The position numbers and the translations under genes are program-made. Shown in pieces: positions 18,025 through 26,969 of a stretch of DNA of 64,000 nt. Source of the DNA: an uncultured Carboxylicivirga sp. (GTDB lineage Bacteria; Bacteroidota; Bacteroidia; Bacteroidales; Marinilabiliaceae); the NCBI RefSeq assembly GCF_963668385.1, contig NZ_OY764327.1, positions 1,674,001-1,738,000 of the forward strand, read 5' to 3'. Each line of letters opens with the position of its first letter. Within the stretch, counting starts at the first letter, position 1. Under the pieces are notes generated by a model. That model was not told the origin of the DNA. It worked only from the letters and a program-made list of their open reading frames with translations, and made no database searches.

Positions 18025-20967
18025 TTAGAATGATAGGTTTAATCCCAATGAAATGGTCCTTGGTTTTGGATAATAATTAAACATATCAATTCCAGGAGCT
18101 TCTAGGCCATCGATACTTACTTCAGGATCAACTCCAGAGTAGCCTGTTAGCACAAATATATTCTCGCCGGTTACAAATACCCGTGCATTAGATAATCCCC
18201 ATTTTTGAACAGGTAAAGTGTACCCAAGTGTTACTGATTGCAGACGGAAGAAAGAGGCATCTTCAACCCAATAGCTCGAGTAGGTTGGGTCATCGTTTAT
18301 TCCTGATGTCAGAAAATCATCTGGTACGTTGTAAGCTGGTAAACGGCTGGGGTCGCTTAATACCATTGCCGATGCATTTAATACCTTTTGACCAAACATT
18401 CCATAGGTTGATATCGCAGCATCCAGTTTCTTATACTTAAAATTCATTCCAAAACCAAGGTTTAATTTTGGTTGCATATTACCCAGATCGGTTGATTCCT
18501 CGTCGTTGATGAATTTTCCATCTTCATCTAATCCATGGTTTTTAGGCCCCCAAAAAGTCCCTAAGGCATACCCTTCTTTAATAACCTGAGAATACATACC
18601 TGACATGCCTGGTAATCCGTGTAGCGATCCACTGTAAATCACTCCATCTGTTTGGAATTTATCGTTCGAAAGTTTATCGATTTTCTGTTTATTACTGGCC
18701 AGAGTAATGTTGGCATCCCAAGTAAAGTTACCTTTTGTCATAATATTGCCCCTCATACTAAATTCAATACCTTTATTGGTCATATCACCAACATTGGCTA
18801 GCATATAAGGATGGGCATATTGTGTAGTTGGCACAGGATAGGTATATAATAAGTCGCTGGTTTTTTTCTGATAAACTTCTAATGTTCCGTTAAAACGATT
18901 GAATATTGAGAAGTCAAGACCAATATTTAACTGTGCTGTTTGTTCCCATTTAAGATCTGGATTTGCATTTTGCACGGTTCCAAAACCCGATTTCCAACTA
19001 TCACTAACTCCATCGTAGTAGCGATCTGTAGATACCGCTCCGGTGATCTCCAATGACATATATTCGCCAATTCCTTCCTGATTACCCGTGATACCATATC
19101 CAACTCGAAGTTTTAAATTATCGAGCCAATTTCGCGTAGCGTCCATGAAGTTTTCTTCTGTTATGCGCCATCCGAATGAAGCAGAAGGGAAGGTACCCCA
19201 TTTATTGTTGGCGCCAAATCGGCTTGAACCATCACGACGTACAGTACCCGTTAGCATATATTTGCCTGCATAGCTATAATTGGCACGTCCGAAAAACGAA
19301 ATTAAGGTTGCTTTACCTTTGTAGGAGTAGTTATCATCTGCACGGTAATCTTGGCCTGCAGCCAAATTATTATCTAAAAATAAATCGGTATCAAATCCGC
19401 GACGTTGAGCACCAAAACCTTCATAAATATTATTCAGATATGAGTATCCACCCATAACATTGATTTTATGATCTTCGATTGTTTTATCGTAAGTTACATA
19501 GGTTTCCAGCTGTTTGTTAACATATTCAGCAAGTGTTTTTTGGGCATACCCTTTTTCGCTTTGTCCTTCTAATACCGCGTAAGTTGGTTTATAGGTATTG
19601 CCTTTAAGAGAATTGTATTCGTACGATAAATTAGTTGATGATTTTAAACCTGGCAGTAACTCAAGTTCTGCTTTGAAATATCCTAAAGCCCTGTTTCTTC
19701 TATTTTTTACGCTTCGGTTATTCATTATCTCTACCGGGTTTTCGTAAATGTTGCCACCAACGCTTGTGTAATCACCATTGTTATCGGTTACTGGAATGAC
19801 TGGGCTAAGATTAAAAGAACGCTCAAAAATGCGATAATCTAAAGGATTCCATTGATCTTGATTGGCATTTAAACCTATTTCTAATTTTAATTTATCATCT
19901 AATCCATATTGATAGGCCGAAATGCTGGATGTTAAACGATCTAATCGGGTTGTTTTAATAACACCTTCATTCTGGAAATAAGTTAGTGAGGCTCGAATAC
20001 CACTATCTTTACCACCGTTATTAAAACTGATGGTGTGTGATTGAGAAATACCAGTTTGTTCCAATTCTTTTTGCCAATCAGTATTTCCGCCATAATCAAT
20101 AGCATTACTTATGTCGTTTTCGCGAATGTACTGGCGCCATTGATCAGCCGAAAGTAAGTCCAGATGATTTGCAACCTGGCTCATTGCAACATATCCTGAG
20201 TATTCCATACTTTTACCTTTGTTTTCGCGATTGGTTGTGATGATAATTACACCGTTGGCACCACGTGAACCATAGATGGCAGCTGATGATGCATCTTTAA
20301 GTACATCGATTGATTCAATTTCAGAAGGTTGCACGGTATTAATATCCACTCCAGGTATTCCGTCAACTACCACTAATGGATTGTTTCCTGCTGCAATAGA
20401 AGTACCTCCACGAAGTCGCATCACTGATCCGGAAGCTGGATCTCCCGATCCTTGTACTACTGCTAATCCGGCAACTTTTCCTTGTAACACCTGTTCGGTT
20501 GAAGCAATAACGCCTTGACGAAGATCATCAGAAGCAACCGACGAAATGGCTCCTGTAAGGTCCGATTTACGCATAGTACCATAACCAACAGCTACAACAA
20601 CAGCTTCGTTTAGCGAAACAACATCAGGTACCATTTGAATGGTTAAAGGCAGTATAGTCGATTGGTTAAGCAGGATGGATTGTGTTTTGTAACTAATAAA
20701 AGAGATTATAATCGTACTTTGATCAGGTACTTGTAATTGAAAAGTGCCGTCGGCTCCGGTAATGGTACCATTAGTTGTTCCTTCCACAATTACCGACGCA
20801 CCCGGAAGTGGGAGACCTGTTTCGTCGTTGATTGTTCCGGAAACAGATAAGGTTGTTTGTTGCGCCATCATCTGTTGTGTTGATAGGCCGATAACAAACA
20901 GAAATAAGCAGAAAACCTTGAACAGGTAATGTGCTTTATTTTGATATATTTTATTCATCGAATTCAA
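18025..20967 (-). CDS. SusC/RagA-family TonB-dependent outer-membrane transporter
   Basis: 980 residues. After the signal peptide comes a carboxypeptidase-D-like regulatory domain (VSGTINDETGLPLPGASVIV, about 40-115), a plug domain with VGYGTMRKSDLTGAISSV and the conserved SSAAIYGSRGANGVIIITT, then a large beta-barrel ending RTISLGLNLSF with a terminal aromatic residue. This is a full-length SusC that imports glycan fragments with energy from TonB. It lies between the SusE/F-like gene (44 bp upstream) and susD (27 bp downstream). Confidence 0.96.
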   Translation of the reverse strand: MNSMNKIYQNKAHYLFKVFCLFLFVIGLSTQQMMAQQTTLSVSGTINDETGLPLPGASVIVEGTTNGTITGADGTFQLQVPDQSTIIISFISYKTQSILLNQSTILPLTIQMVPDVVSLNEAVVVAVGYGTMRKSDLTGAISSVASDDLRQGVIASTEQVLQGKVAGLAVVQGSGDPASGSVMRLRGGTSIAAGNNPLVVVDGIPGVDINTVQPSEIESIDVLKDASSAAIYGSRGANGVIIITTNRENKGKSMEYSGYVAMSQVANHLDLLSADQWRQYIRENDISNAIDYGGNTDWQKELEQTGISQSHTISFNNGGKDSGIRASLTYFQNEGVIKTTRLDRLTSSISAYQYGLDDKLKLEIGLNANQDQWNPLDYRIFERSFNLSPVIPVTDNNGDYTSVGGNIYENPVEIMNNRSVKNRRNRALGYFKAELELLPGLKSSTNLSYEYNSLKGNTYKPTYAVLEGQSEKGYAQKTLAEYVNKQLETYVTYDKTIEDHKINVMGGYSYLNNIYEGFGAQRRGFDTDLFLDNNLAAGQDYRADDNYSYKGKATLISFFGRANYSYAGKYMLTGTVRRDGSSRFGANNKWGTFPSASFGWRITEENFMDATRNWLDNLKLRVGYGITGNQEGIGEYMSLEITGAVSTDRYYDGVSDSWKSGFGTVQNANPDLKWEQTAQLNIGLDFSIFNRFNGTLEVYQKKTSDLLYTYPVPTTQYAHPYMLANVGDMTNKGIEFSMRGNIMTKGNFTWDANITLASNKQKIDKLSNDKFQTDGVIYSGSLHGLPGMSGMYSQVIKEGYALGTFWGPKNHGLDEDGKFINDEESTDLGNMQPKLNLGFGMNFKYKKLDAAISTYGMFGQKVLNASAMVLSDPSRLPAYNVPDDFLTSGINDDPTYSSYWVEDASFFRLQSVTLGYTLPVQKWGLSNARVFVTGENIFVLTGYSGVDPEVSIDGLEAPGIDMFNYYPKPRTISLGLNLSF

Positions 20968-21011
20968 ATTTTATTTTGATTATTTACTTGTTAAGCAAAT
21001 GAATAGCTTTG

Positions 21012-22094
21012 CTATTGATCAAGTTCAACTAAAGGAATATCTGTATCATTAATGATTCTGTCGTTATTGTCGGTAACTAGCACATGAATAGTAGTAAGTT
21101 CGGTTAATCCTTGTAACTGAGTAACCAAATCAACAAAACCTTTTATTTCATCGCGTGTTCCCTCTATTGTTCCGCTAAACTCTTTTGAACCGGCTGTGAT
21201 CTTGTAATTTAATGCAGTAATTCCTCTTTCGTTATTAATCCGTCGAATGCCAAGGAAATCTTTCTGACTAATTTTAAGTGGAAAGAAGCTAAATATAGGA
21301 TCGGGTGGAGCAACAACATCGGCTGCAATTAATTTAAGTTCCGGTGAAGTTACTTCCCATTCATTTTTTACAAATAAAAAGGTGATGTTTTCCATTACAT
21401 AATCTTCAGGAACAGGATAATATTCATCAGGAATTAAGTCCATTTTATAAAATCCATCACCCAAATCTTTTAATTGGGTCTTTTCAACAACCTCGGGTAA
21501 CCATGCTTGATATTCCTGTAATATCTCCCAATCGTTTAACCCACTATGCATGTGAACGCTGCTTGCATCATCAAAACCTTCGACTAAATTCGAATTAAAA
21601 AGAATACTTACTGGTTCATCAATAGCTGGTTTGGTTGGGTACGATCTCATTATTTCGTTTGCAGTAAAGAAACTGTCGAAGGCAGTGATTGGAATATTAC
21701 TAACTCCAGATTGTTTTGTGCCAGATTTGTTCTTTAATCTGAACCAAAAACCTGCACTATTGGCAATTTCTTCGGGGCTAACATTGAAATATTCTGTAGG
21801 AATCAAATCAAATCGCCAAATGAAATCACCTTCGTAACTTAGCTTGGCAAATTCAGATGAATTTTCCCAATTACCGGCGTCGGGTTCAGATGGTGACCAA
21901 AGCCACATAAAAAGGTCTTCGTCTTCGGCAAATGTAGTTCCCGCAAGATCGAAATACCATGATACTTGTTCATTGTATTGGTATACAACAGGATTTGACC
22001 AAATATCGCCTACTTCTCCGGCTTCTTCAGTTTGTGCCTGTATCCAAGTGGGAACAAGCAACATTATCATCAGACTAAAATAAAGTGTTTTCAT
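21012..22094 (-). CDS. SusE/SusF-like secreted glycan-binding protein
   Basis: 360 residues with a signal peptide ending at IQA, without a lipobox. Two similar beta-sandwich blocks are visible: one with MWLWSPSEPDAGNW and FDLIPTEYFNVSPEEI, the second with VHMHSGLNDWEIL and MDLIPDEYYPVPEDY. The shared (F/M)DLIP(T/D)EY motif marks an internal duplication. The position directly upstream of susC/susD and the tandem sandwich design suggest an accessory surface glycan-binding protein like SusE/F, but sequence identity to those is not evident and this stays an inference. Confidence 0.6.
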   Translation of the reverse strand: MKTLYFSLMIMLLVPTWIQAQTEEAGEVGDIWSNPVVYQYNEQVSWYFDLAGTTFAEDEDLFMWLWSPSEPDAGNWENSSEFAKLSYEGDFIWRFDLIPTEYFNVSPEEIANSAGFWFRLKNKSGTKQSGVSNIPITAFDSFFTANEIMRSYPTKPAIDEPVSILFNSNLVEGFDDASSVHMHSGLNDWEILQEYQAWLPEVVEKTQLKDLGDGFYKMDLIPDEYYPVPEDYVMENITFLFVKNEWEVTSPELKLIAADVVAPPDPIFSFFPLKISQKDFLGIRRINNERGITALNYKITAGSKEFSGTIEGTRDEIKGFVDLVTQLQGLTELTTIHVLVTDNNDRIINDTDIPLVELDQ

Positions 22095-22108
22095 AAAATA
22101 ATTAGGAT

Positions 22109-22630
22109 TTAATTAGCTGGAGCAAGATTAAAAACATACGATGCATAGGCTGTTTCATTGGATTGTCGTACCAATTGAAACTCCATTGTTTCTTGTGATC
22201 CAGGGATGGATGTCAGACGTAATTGATCCGATTCAACGGTTTTGTCAGCACTTGAATATAGGTTAATTCGAACCGCTGTAAGATCCGTATTGGGGAAAGA
22301 AGAACTTAAGGCCCAATACCCACTCTTGAGAAACAGGTCAGGAACATCGCCAATTACCTCAAAAGTTGTTGGTTGGTTTGAATCGTCGACGTTGAATTTT
22401 ATTTGAAAATCAGGATAATTGAATAGCGAAGTAATCACTTCGTTATCGGGGGTAATAGCGTTAGCCTTTGCATAATTATCAACCAAGGTTAATTGGTTGA
22501 GACTCCATGTGCCATTGATTTTCTCGTAAATAGTGATAGGAGCTGCATAATCACCATCATCTGTTTGATAACATCCCTGAAAAGGGAGCATTAACAAAAA
22601 CAGCAATACATAAATGCTGATCTTTTTCAT
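22109..22630 (-). CDS. DUF5004-like lipoprotein
   Basis: 173 residues with signal peptide and lipobox FQGC (Cys20). The KINGTWSLNQLTLVDNYAKA opening of the mature domain resembles lipocalin-like DUF5004 proteins, which often accompany SusC/D systems. It is first in the SusE/F-C-D-GH99-GH97 operon, 14 bp before the next gene. Likely an outer-membrane lipoprotein; substrate unknown. Confidence 0.6.
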   Translation of the reverse strand: MKKISIYVLLFLLMLPFQGCYQTDDGDYAAPITIYEKINGTWSLNQLTLVDNYAKANAITPDNEVITSLFNYPDFQIKFNVDDSNQPTTFEVIGDVPDLFLKSGYWALSSSFPNTDLTAVRINLYSSADKTVESDQLRLTSIPGSQETMEFQLVRQSNETAYASYVFNLAPAN

Positions 22631-22681
22631 AATAAATTGGATTTGTTTCTAATAGTTTTTAATCGAAGTAATCGACTCGAA

Positions 22682-22689
22682 CAAAACTA
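22682..22689 (-). promoter_or_regulatory. Possible -7 box of the SusC/D operon
   Basis: On the minus strand TAGTTTTG fits TAnnTTTG, 52 bp before the first ATG of the operon. A TTG lies 14 bp further upstream, closer than the usual 17-20, so this is tentative. Confidence 0.4.
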
Positions 22690-22725
22690 GAAGTAGTGTA
22701 ACCCAAATGGAATTTTTTAAACCCG

Positions 22726-22809
22726 AATCTAGATTAATCTAGGTGTGTATAGAGTTTAATAGTCAGTATGTGAGGAGTATGTGTATTTAAGTTGAATGAT
22801 TTAATCTAG
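22726..22809. repeat. Three AATCTAG motifs in the operon promoter region
   Basis: AATCTAG occurs at 22726-22732, 22736-22742 (10 bp apart, one helical turn) and 22803-22809. The first two form the near-palindromic AATCTAGATTAATCTAG just upstream of the putative promoter. This spacing is what a regulator binding site would show; the neighbouring DUF6377 protein is the obvious candidate. Confidence 0.4.
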
Positions 22810-22914
22810 ATGAATATTAGACATTGTTTTAGGTAAATTATCAATAAATAACAAAAATGTACATATAAACTCGAGATGATCCTCCATATAATTGCTTCTT
22901 TTCATAACCATAAG

Positions 22915-24513
22915 TTAAAAAGCTTTTATGGCCATTATTTGTTGCTCAAAATTTTCGCGATAATTCGACTTACTTTTGGTTTTTGTTTTGTAGGTATAGA
23001 TGGTAGTAACTGAGAAATTCAGAAACTTGGCTATTTTTTCATTATCGGTTATCCCCAATCGCATAAGTGCAAAAATTCTGAGTTCAGAGTTTAGTAATTC
23101 TCCTTTCTTTAAAGTAATCCGCTGATCTTTGGAAAATAACTCGTTAAACTTGAAAACAAAGTTGGGGAATAGCTTAAGGAAAATCTCATCGAAACGATGA
23201 AAAAGTAATTGACGTTCTTTTTTAAGATTTGTATTTTTGAGAAGTGTATGCAAATCATCGAATTGGCGGGCAGAAACCTTACGATATACGTGCTTTTGAA
23301 AATCATCCATCTTTTCGATATACTCCGAGTTAACGTTGAAAAAGTAACCAATATACTCTTCTTTTATTTGATTGGCTTCAACCAAATTGAAATTAAGTTC
23401 ATTCAGATTATTTACAGTTTGCTGTAGTACCTTTCTTATTTTATTAATTTTTTTAAGTTGCCTATAAATAATCAGCAAGAAAAACAATACAAGAATAGAT
23501 AAAAAAGAGGAGGCAATGATGTAGTATTCAAGCTTATTTTTTTGTGCTTCTACAGCGGCTAAACGTTCTCCTTCAATGATAGGAAGAATAGAAGCTATTT
23601 CAATTTTTCGATGACGTGCGTTGTAAAAAGTTGCATCATCTAATGCTATTATGATATATCGGTAAGCCCTTTTTTTATCACCTCGCTTAAAAAGTGAATT
23701 AGCTAGATTACGGAGAGCCACCGTTTCTTTGGTTGCGTTTTTCAAATCAGAAATGGCTGCCATTACCAAATACTCAAGTGCTTTATCTTTATAACCAGTT
23801 AATAAATATATGTACCCAAGACTTGAAGTTGCGATGGCCTCATAGTGACGAGGCAATTCAAAATTGCTCATCCAATAGCTAAAAGCATATTTGGCTCCTT
23901 TCCAATCTTCTTTCTTCATTCGCCTCAGGCTCTCAATCGACCAATATTCATTAGTGTTTTCGGTGGCATAAATAAGTGCAGAATCAAGATATTGATTTCC
24001 TTGGCTTCGATGTTTGAATGAGAACTTAGGGTCGTGACTATAATCAGCCAAATCGTAATAAGTTCTGGCAATAACCGAATAGTAGTCTCTTTTAATTGAA
24101 TCGGGCAATGTGTGTAATGATATGCTTTGTAAGGTATCTATGGCTTCTTTAAACAGGCCAGAGGAGAGAAGAACAAAACCTTCTTTGATCTTTACATTTG
24201 CAAGTTTTACCGGACTCTGAAGCTGAATGGCTTCTTGTTTAGCCCGCTCAACGTAATAAAATGCCGAATCATAGATAAATGATTGATACTCGTATAGTAA
24301 CTCCAGGCAGGTGTGATATTCTTTTTCACTTAAATTTTCAGTTTGATAGAAATGAAGCTTTTCGGTTAGTTTATGAATACGATTTTCTTTTTCTACCTGA
24401 TACTTGTCTTTTAGCTTAATGGTTTGTTCAAGTTCGTTGAGTAGACTATCTAGTTGTTGGCTATAACTATTAATGCTAACAAAGAAAATAAAGAACGCAA
24501 ACTGGATTTTCAT
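22915..24513 (-). CDS. DUF6377-type membrane-anchored HTH regulator (second copy)
   Basis: 532 residues with a signal peptide (MKIQFAFFIFFVSINSYSQ). Helical TPR-like repeats fill about 25-320, followed by one membrane helix (IIASSFLSILVLFFLLIIY), a short coiled coil and a C-terminal LuxR-like HTH (LRIFALMRLGITDNEKIAKF, then FSVTTIYTYKTKTKSK). It is paralogous to the protein at 1239-2897 and of SusR-like length. It sits 284 bp upstream of the SusC/D operon in the same orientation, so it is the likely direct regulator of that operon, sensing a glycan product in the periplasm. Confidence 0.82.
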   Translation of the reverse strand: MKIQFAFFIFFVSINSYSQQLDSLLNELEQTIKLKDKYQVEKENRIHKLTEKLHFYQTENLSEKEYHTCLELLYEYQSFIYDSAFYYVERAKQEAIQLQSPVKLANVKIKEGFVLLSSGLFKEAIDTLQSISLHTLPDSIKRDYYSVIARTYYDLADYSHDPKFSFKHRSQGNQYLDSALIYATENTNEYWSIESLRRMKKEDWKGAKYAFSYWMSNFELPRHYEAIATSSLGYIYLLTGYKDKALEYLVMAAISDLKNATKETVALRNLANSLFKRGDKKRAYRYIIIALDDATFYNARHRKIEIASILPIIEGERLAAVEAQKNKLEYYIIASSFLSILVLFFLLIIYRQLKKINKIRKVLQQTVNNLNELNFNLVEANQIKEEYIGYFFNVNSEYIEKMDDFQKHVYRKVSARQFDDLHTLLKNTNLKKERQLLFHRFDEIFLKLFPNFVFKFNELFSKDQRITLKKGELLNSELRIFALMRLGITDNEKIAKFLNFSVTTIYTYKTKTKSKSNYRENFEQQIMAIKAF

Positions 24514-24631
24514 TACTGATTGGGATTTATTGCCGATAAAAGTAGTAGAATATTTTAAAAAGCAGTTTTACTTTTCGTATAGATGATTGCATTTACTGTT
24601 TTGTTTCTGAAATATTAATTGTTAGAGCTTT

Positions 24632-25270
24632 ATGATTTATAAGAACATTTATTTTGAAGCAAACTTCAATTTCCGTAATTTATACTTGGATTCAACGCAA
24701 AACAACTTCACTATGTGTTACGATAAAGATTTAGTTAATGAGTTGCTACATCCCGATGTATATATGTTTGAAAACTATATGCGTGGAATTAATGAACTGG
24801 AAGGTGTAGCCAAAGATACCGTAAAAGATAGCAATAACATTGAGGCGAGAATTACTTCGCTGTTTATCTATTATCAGATAACAGAGGAGATACTTGCATT
24901 TGTAGTTCGCTATTGTGATTTAATTATCAGAGGGTCTATATATCCTTTAAAATTTACCAATAAAATAGATTGTCGAGCGGGATTTTCTGAAAGCTTAAGA
25001 ATGATAGAGAATACCATTGAGTTCGAATGCAAATCGGAATTACTTGCTGCAGCTCAGCATTTAGGTAAGTTACGAAATGAATTGGGGCATAAGATAGCAT
25101 CTGATTATTCAACTCCTGAATTTAATTGCGAAGATGAGATTGAAAAGGTAAAAGAGTTATTCTCAATAATTACCGAATGCCAAACAAAAGCACAGATATG
25201 GTTTGTGGATGAAATAAAAAGAATTAGAACCCGCAAAAGCATTCATATTCTGATTAAGAAGTATAGTTGA
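24632..25270 (+). CDS. HEPN/DUF4145-like hypothetical protein
   Basis: 212 residues, no signal peptide. The all-helical central part carries LGKLRNELGHKI, in which R-N-x3-H matches the R(x4-6)H motif of HEPN-fold proteins (MltR/DUF4145/RNase-toxin clan). The start is uncertain: the ATG at 24713 (MCYDKDLVNELL) would remove 27 unusual residues. It belongs to the chromosome flank just outside the integrated element. RNase activity cannot be claimed from one motif. Confidence 0.6.
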   Translation: MIYKNIYFEANFNFRNLYLDSTQNNFTMCYDKDLVNELLHPDVYMFENYMRGINELEGVAKDTVKDSNNIEARITSLFIYYQITEEILAFVVRYCDLIIRGSIYPLKFTNKIDCRAGFSESLRMIENTIEFECKSELLAAAQHLGKLRNELGHKIASDYSTPEFNCEDEIEKVKELFSIITECQTKAQIWFVDEIKRIRTRKSIHILIKKYS

Positions 25271-25283
25271 TAGTATAAAACAA

Positions 25284-25314
25284 AAAAACCTGATAGTCGA
25301 ACTATCAGGTTTTT
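25284..25314. terminator. Original terminator of the tRNA-Leu locus
   Basis: A perfect 14-bp stem (arms 25284-25297 and 25301-25314, AAAAACCTGATAGT and its complement) with a CGA loop has U-tracts on both strands. It lies 6 bp before the left attachment repeat. In the empty chromosome it would follow the tRNA-Leu gene directly, and it can also end the HEPN-like gene. Confidence 0.8.
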
Positions 25315-25319
25315 GTTTG

Positions 25320-25336
25320 GTACCCAGAGCCGGGAT
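25320..25336. other. attL: left attachment repeat
   Basis: GTACCCAGAGCCGGGAT is an exact 17-bp copy of the 3' end of the tRNA-Leu gene at 50123-50139. It lies 149 bp upstream of the integrase start. Sequence outside it differs from the tRNA, so this is the displaced tRNA end. Confidence 0.9.
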
Positions 25337-25485
25337 TACTTCTATTTTACATCATTTTACAACATTTGCTATAATGAATTAAATATCAGGAGTCTAGCTT
25401 GTTTGTGATAATTGTGATTTATATATTTGAACAGGGCTTTACAAATAATTTGCCCCCAATTAGTCCATAATTTAAAAAATAGAGC

Positions 25486-26754
25486 ATGGCAAATATTAAC
25501 TTTTATCTCAAGTCAGCAAAGCCAAATAAAAAAGGTCAAACCCCGGTTATTGCCCAAATTGTTTTCGAAGGGAAAAAGATCAGGAAACAAATTGGCTTCA
25601 TTAAAAAGAGTCATTGGAACAAGAATAACCAGCTTGCAAAGCTACCTGATGAGGACAATGCCAATTATGAACCATATTCAGCTTTTAATAAATCCATTGG
25701 CCACCTGAAAACCGCCATGATTGAGTTAGAAAACAAAGTTAGGGATGAGAAACGAAAAGTAACAGAAAGTGAATTGCGAATTCTTCTTAATCTGGAAGTG
25801 ACGGATGAAAGAATATCCAAAGATTTATTTGAGGCATTTGATGAATTTTTAGAAGTTCAAAAGGCAACTATGGCGGCTAATACGGTTAAAGGCTATAAAA
25901 CTGTACGAAACTTCCTTGAAAAGCAATTTCAAGGTGATACTGGCCACAAATTAAGATTCTATGAAATTGATACATTATTTGCTGATCGATTATTGTCTTA
26001 CTGCTTTCAGGTTAAAGAAATAGACAATGACTATTTTGTGAAAATTGTTGCTGTCTTGGGTAAGTTTTTAAAGTGGGCAGAAGATCGGGGCTATCATAAA
26101 GGTGATGTACCGCATTCATTAAAAGGCATAAGGGAAAAAGAAACTGACGTTATATTTCTTTCACTGGATGAACTAATGGTTCTAAATAATTATCCTTTCA
26201 ACAGTGAACGATTGGCTCATGCTCGTGATATGTTTTGTTTTGCAGCTTTTACTGGTTTTAGACATTGTGATGCACATTCTTTATTGCCAGAGCACATACA
26301 GAATGAAATTATCCATAAAAACCAAAATAAAACTCAAAGAGAAGCAAAAATCCCTTTAAATAAACATGCAAGAGCTATTCTGGAAAAGTATAAAGATAAA
26401 CCTTATGCACTTAAGCAAATTAGCAATCAGAAAGCAAATGAGTATATCAAGGACTGTTTGGAAGAAATAGTTACAGATGAACACTTTGAAGAAGGACAGG
26501 TTTTTAAGCGAAAAGTATTAATTCGGAAGGTAAGTGGGAGAAAGGTGACTGAAAAAGCAGTTGAGCTATATAAAGCGATTACTTTTCATATGGCAAGGAA
26601 AACGTTTATTACCAATAGTCTTATGCTTGGTGCAAATCTCCAGGTTCTCCAAGAAATGGGAGCTCCCAAACGACCTAAGCATCTAGCTAAGTATCTTAAA
26701 ATTACAGATGCATTTAAAAATAAAGTAATGGAAGATACTTGGGATAAGGTTTAA
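25486..26754 (+). CDS. int: Tyrosine recombinase (integrase) of the element
   Basis: 422 residues. The arm-binding domain (about 1-75, FYLKSAKPNKKGQTPV) is of Bacteroidota type, the SAM-like core-binding domain follows (about 112-205), then the catalytic domain. Arg259 (FTGFRHCD), His368 and Arg371 (HMARKTF) and Tyr403 (AKYLKITD) are the expected catalytic residues. At the place where most relatives have LGH, this protein reads MGAPKRPKH, so the second His/Trp position is altered; His399 may substitute. The position next to attL supports its role in inserting and excising the element at tRNA-Leu. Confidence 0.92.
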   Translation: MANINFYLKSAKPNKKGQTPVIAQIVFEGKKIRKQIGFIKKSHWNKNNQLAKLPDEDNANYEPYSAFNKSIGHLKTAMIELENKVRDEKRKVTESELRILLNLEVTDERISKDLFEAFDEFLEVQKATMAANTVKGYKTVRNFLEKQFQGDTGHKLRFYEIDTLFADRLLSYCFQVKEIDNDYFVKIVAVLGKFLKWAEDRGYHKGDVPHSLKGIREKETDVIFLSLDELMVLNNYPFNSERLAHARDMFCFAAFTGFRHCDAHSLLPEHIQNEIIHKNQNKTQREAKIPLNKHARAILEKYKDKPYALKQISNQKANEYIKDCLEEIVTDEHFEEGQVFKRKVLIRKVSGRKVTEKAVELYKAITFHMARKTFITNSLMLGANLQVLQEMGAPKRPKHLAKYLKITDAFKNKVMEDTWDKV

Positions 26755-26969
26755 AAATATTGAATTAAATTAATTGTGAAATCATTACTTAAAAATAAAA
26801 TTATCATGCTACTTTAACACAGATGCATAAACTGTTTTTCAGACACTTTGATATACCTACTATTTTAATGTGTTTGGAGTAATAATTTATGAGTTTTCAC
26901 AGTGTAGCTTGACGATTGTGATATTGTGTAATGATCATATATTTGTTTAGTACAATTAATACGTAAAAA

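Noticed and set aside
24632..25270. Calling the HEPN-like gene an RNase toxin
   Set aside because: Only a single short motif, no antitoxin partner next to it.
25427..25708. 93-codon frame overlapping the integrase start
   Set aside because: Integrase frame has clear N-terminal domain; this frame is out of phase and low in quality.
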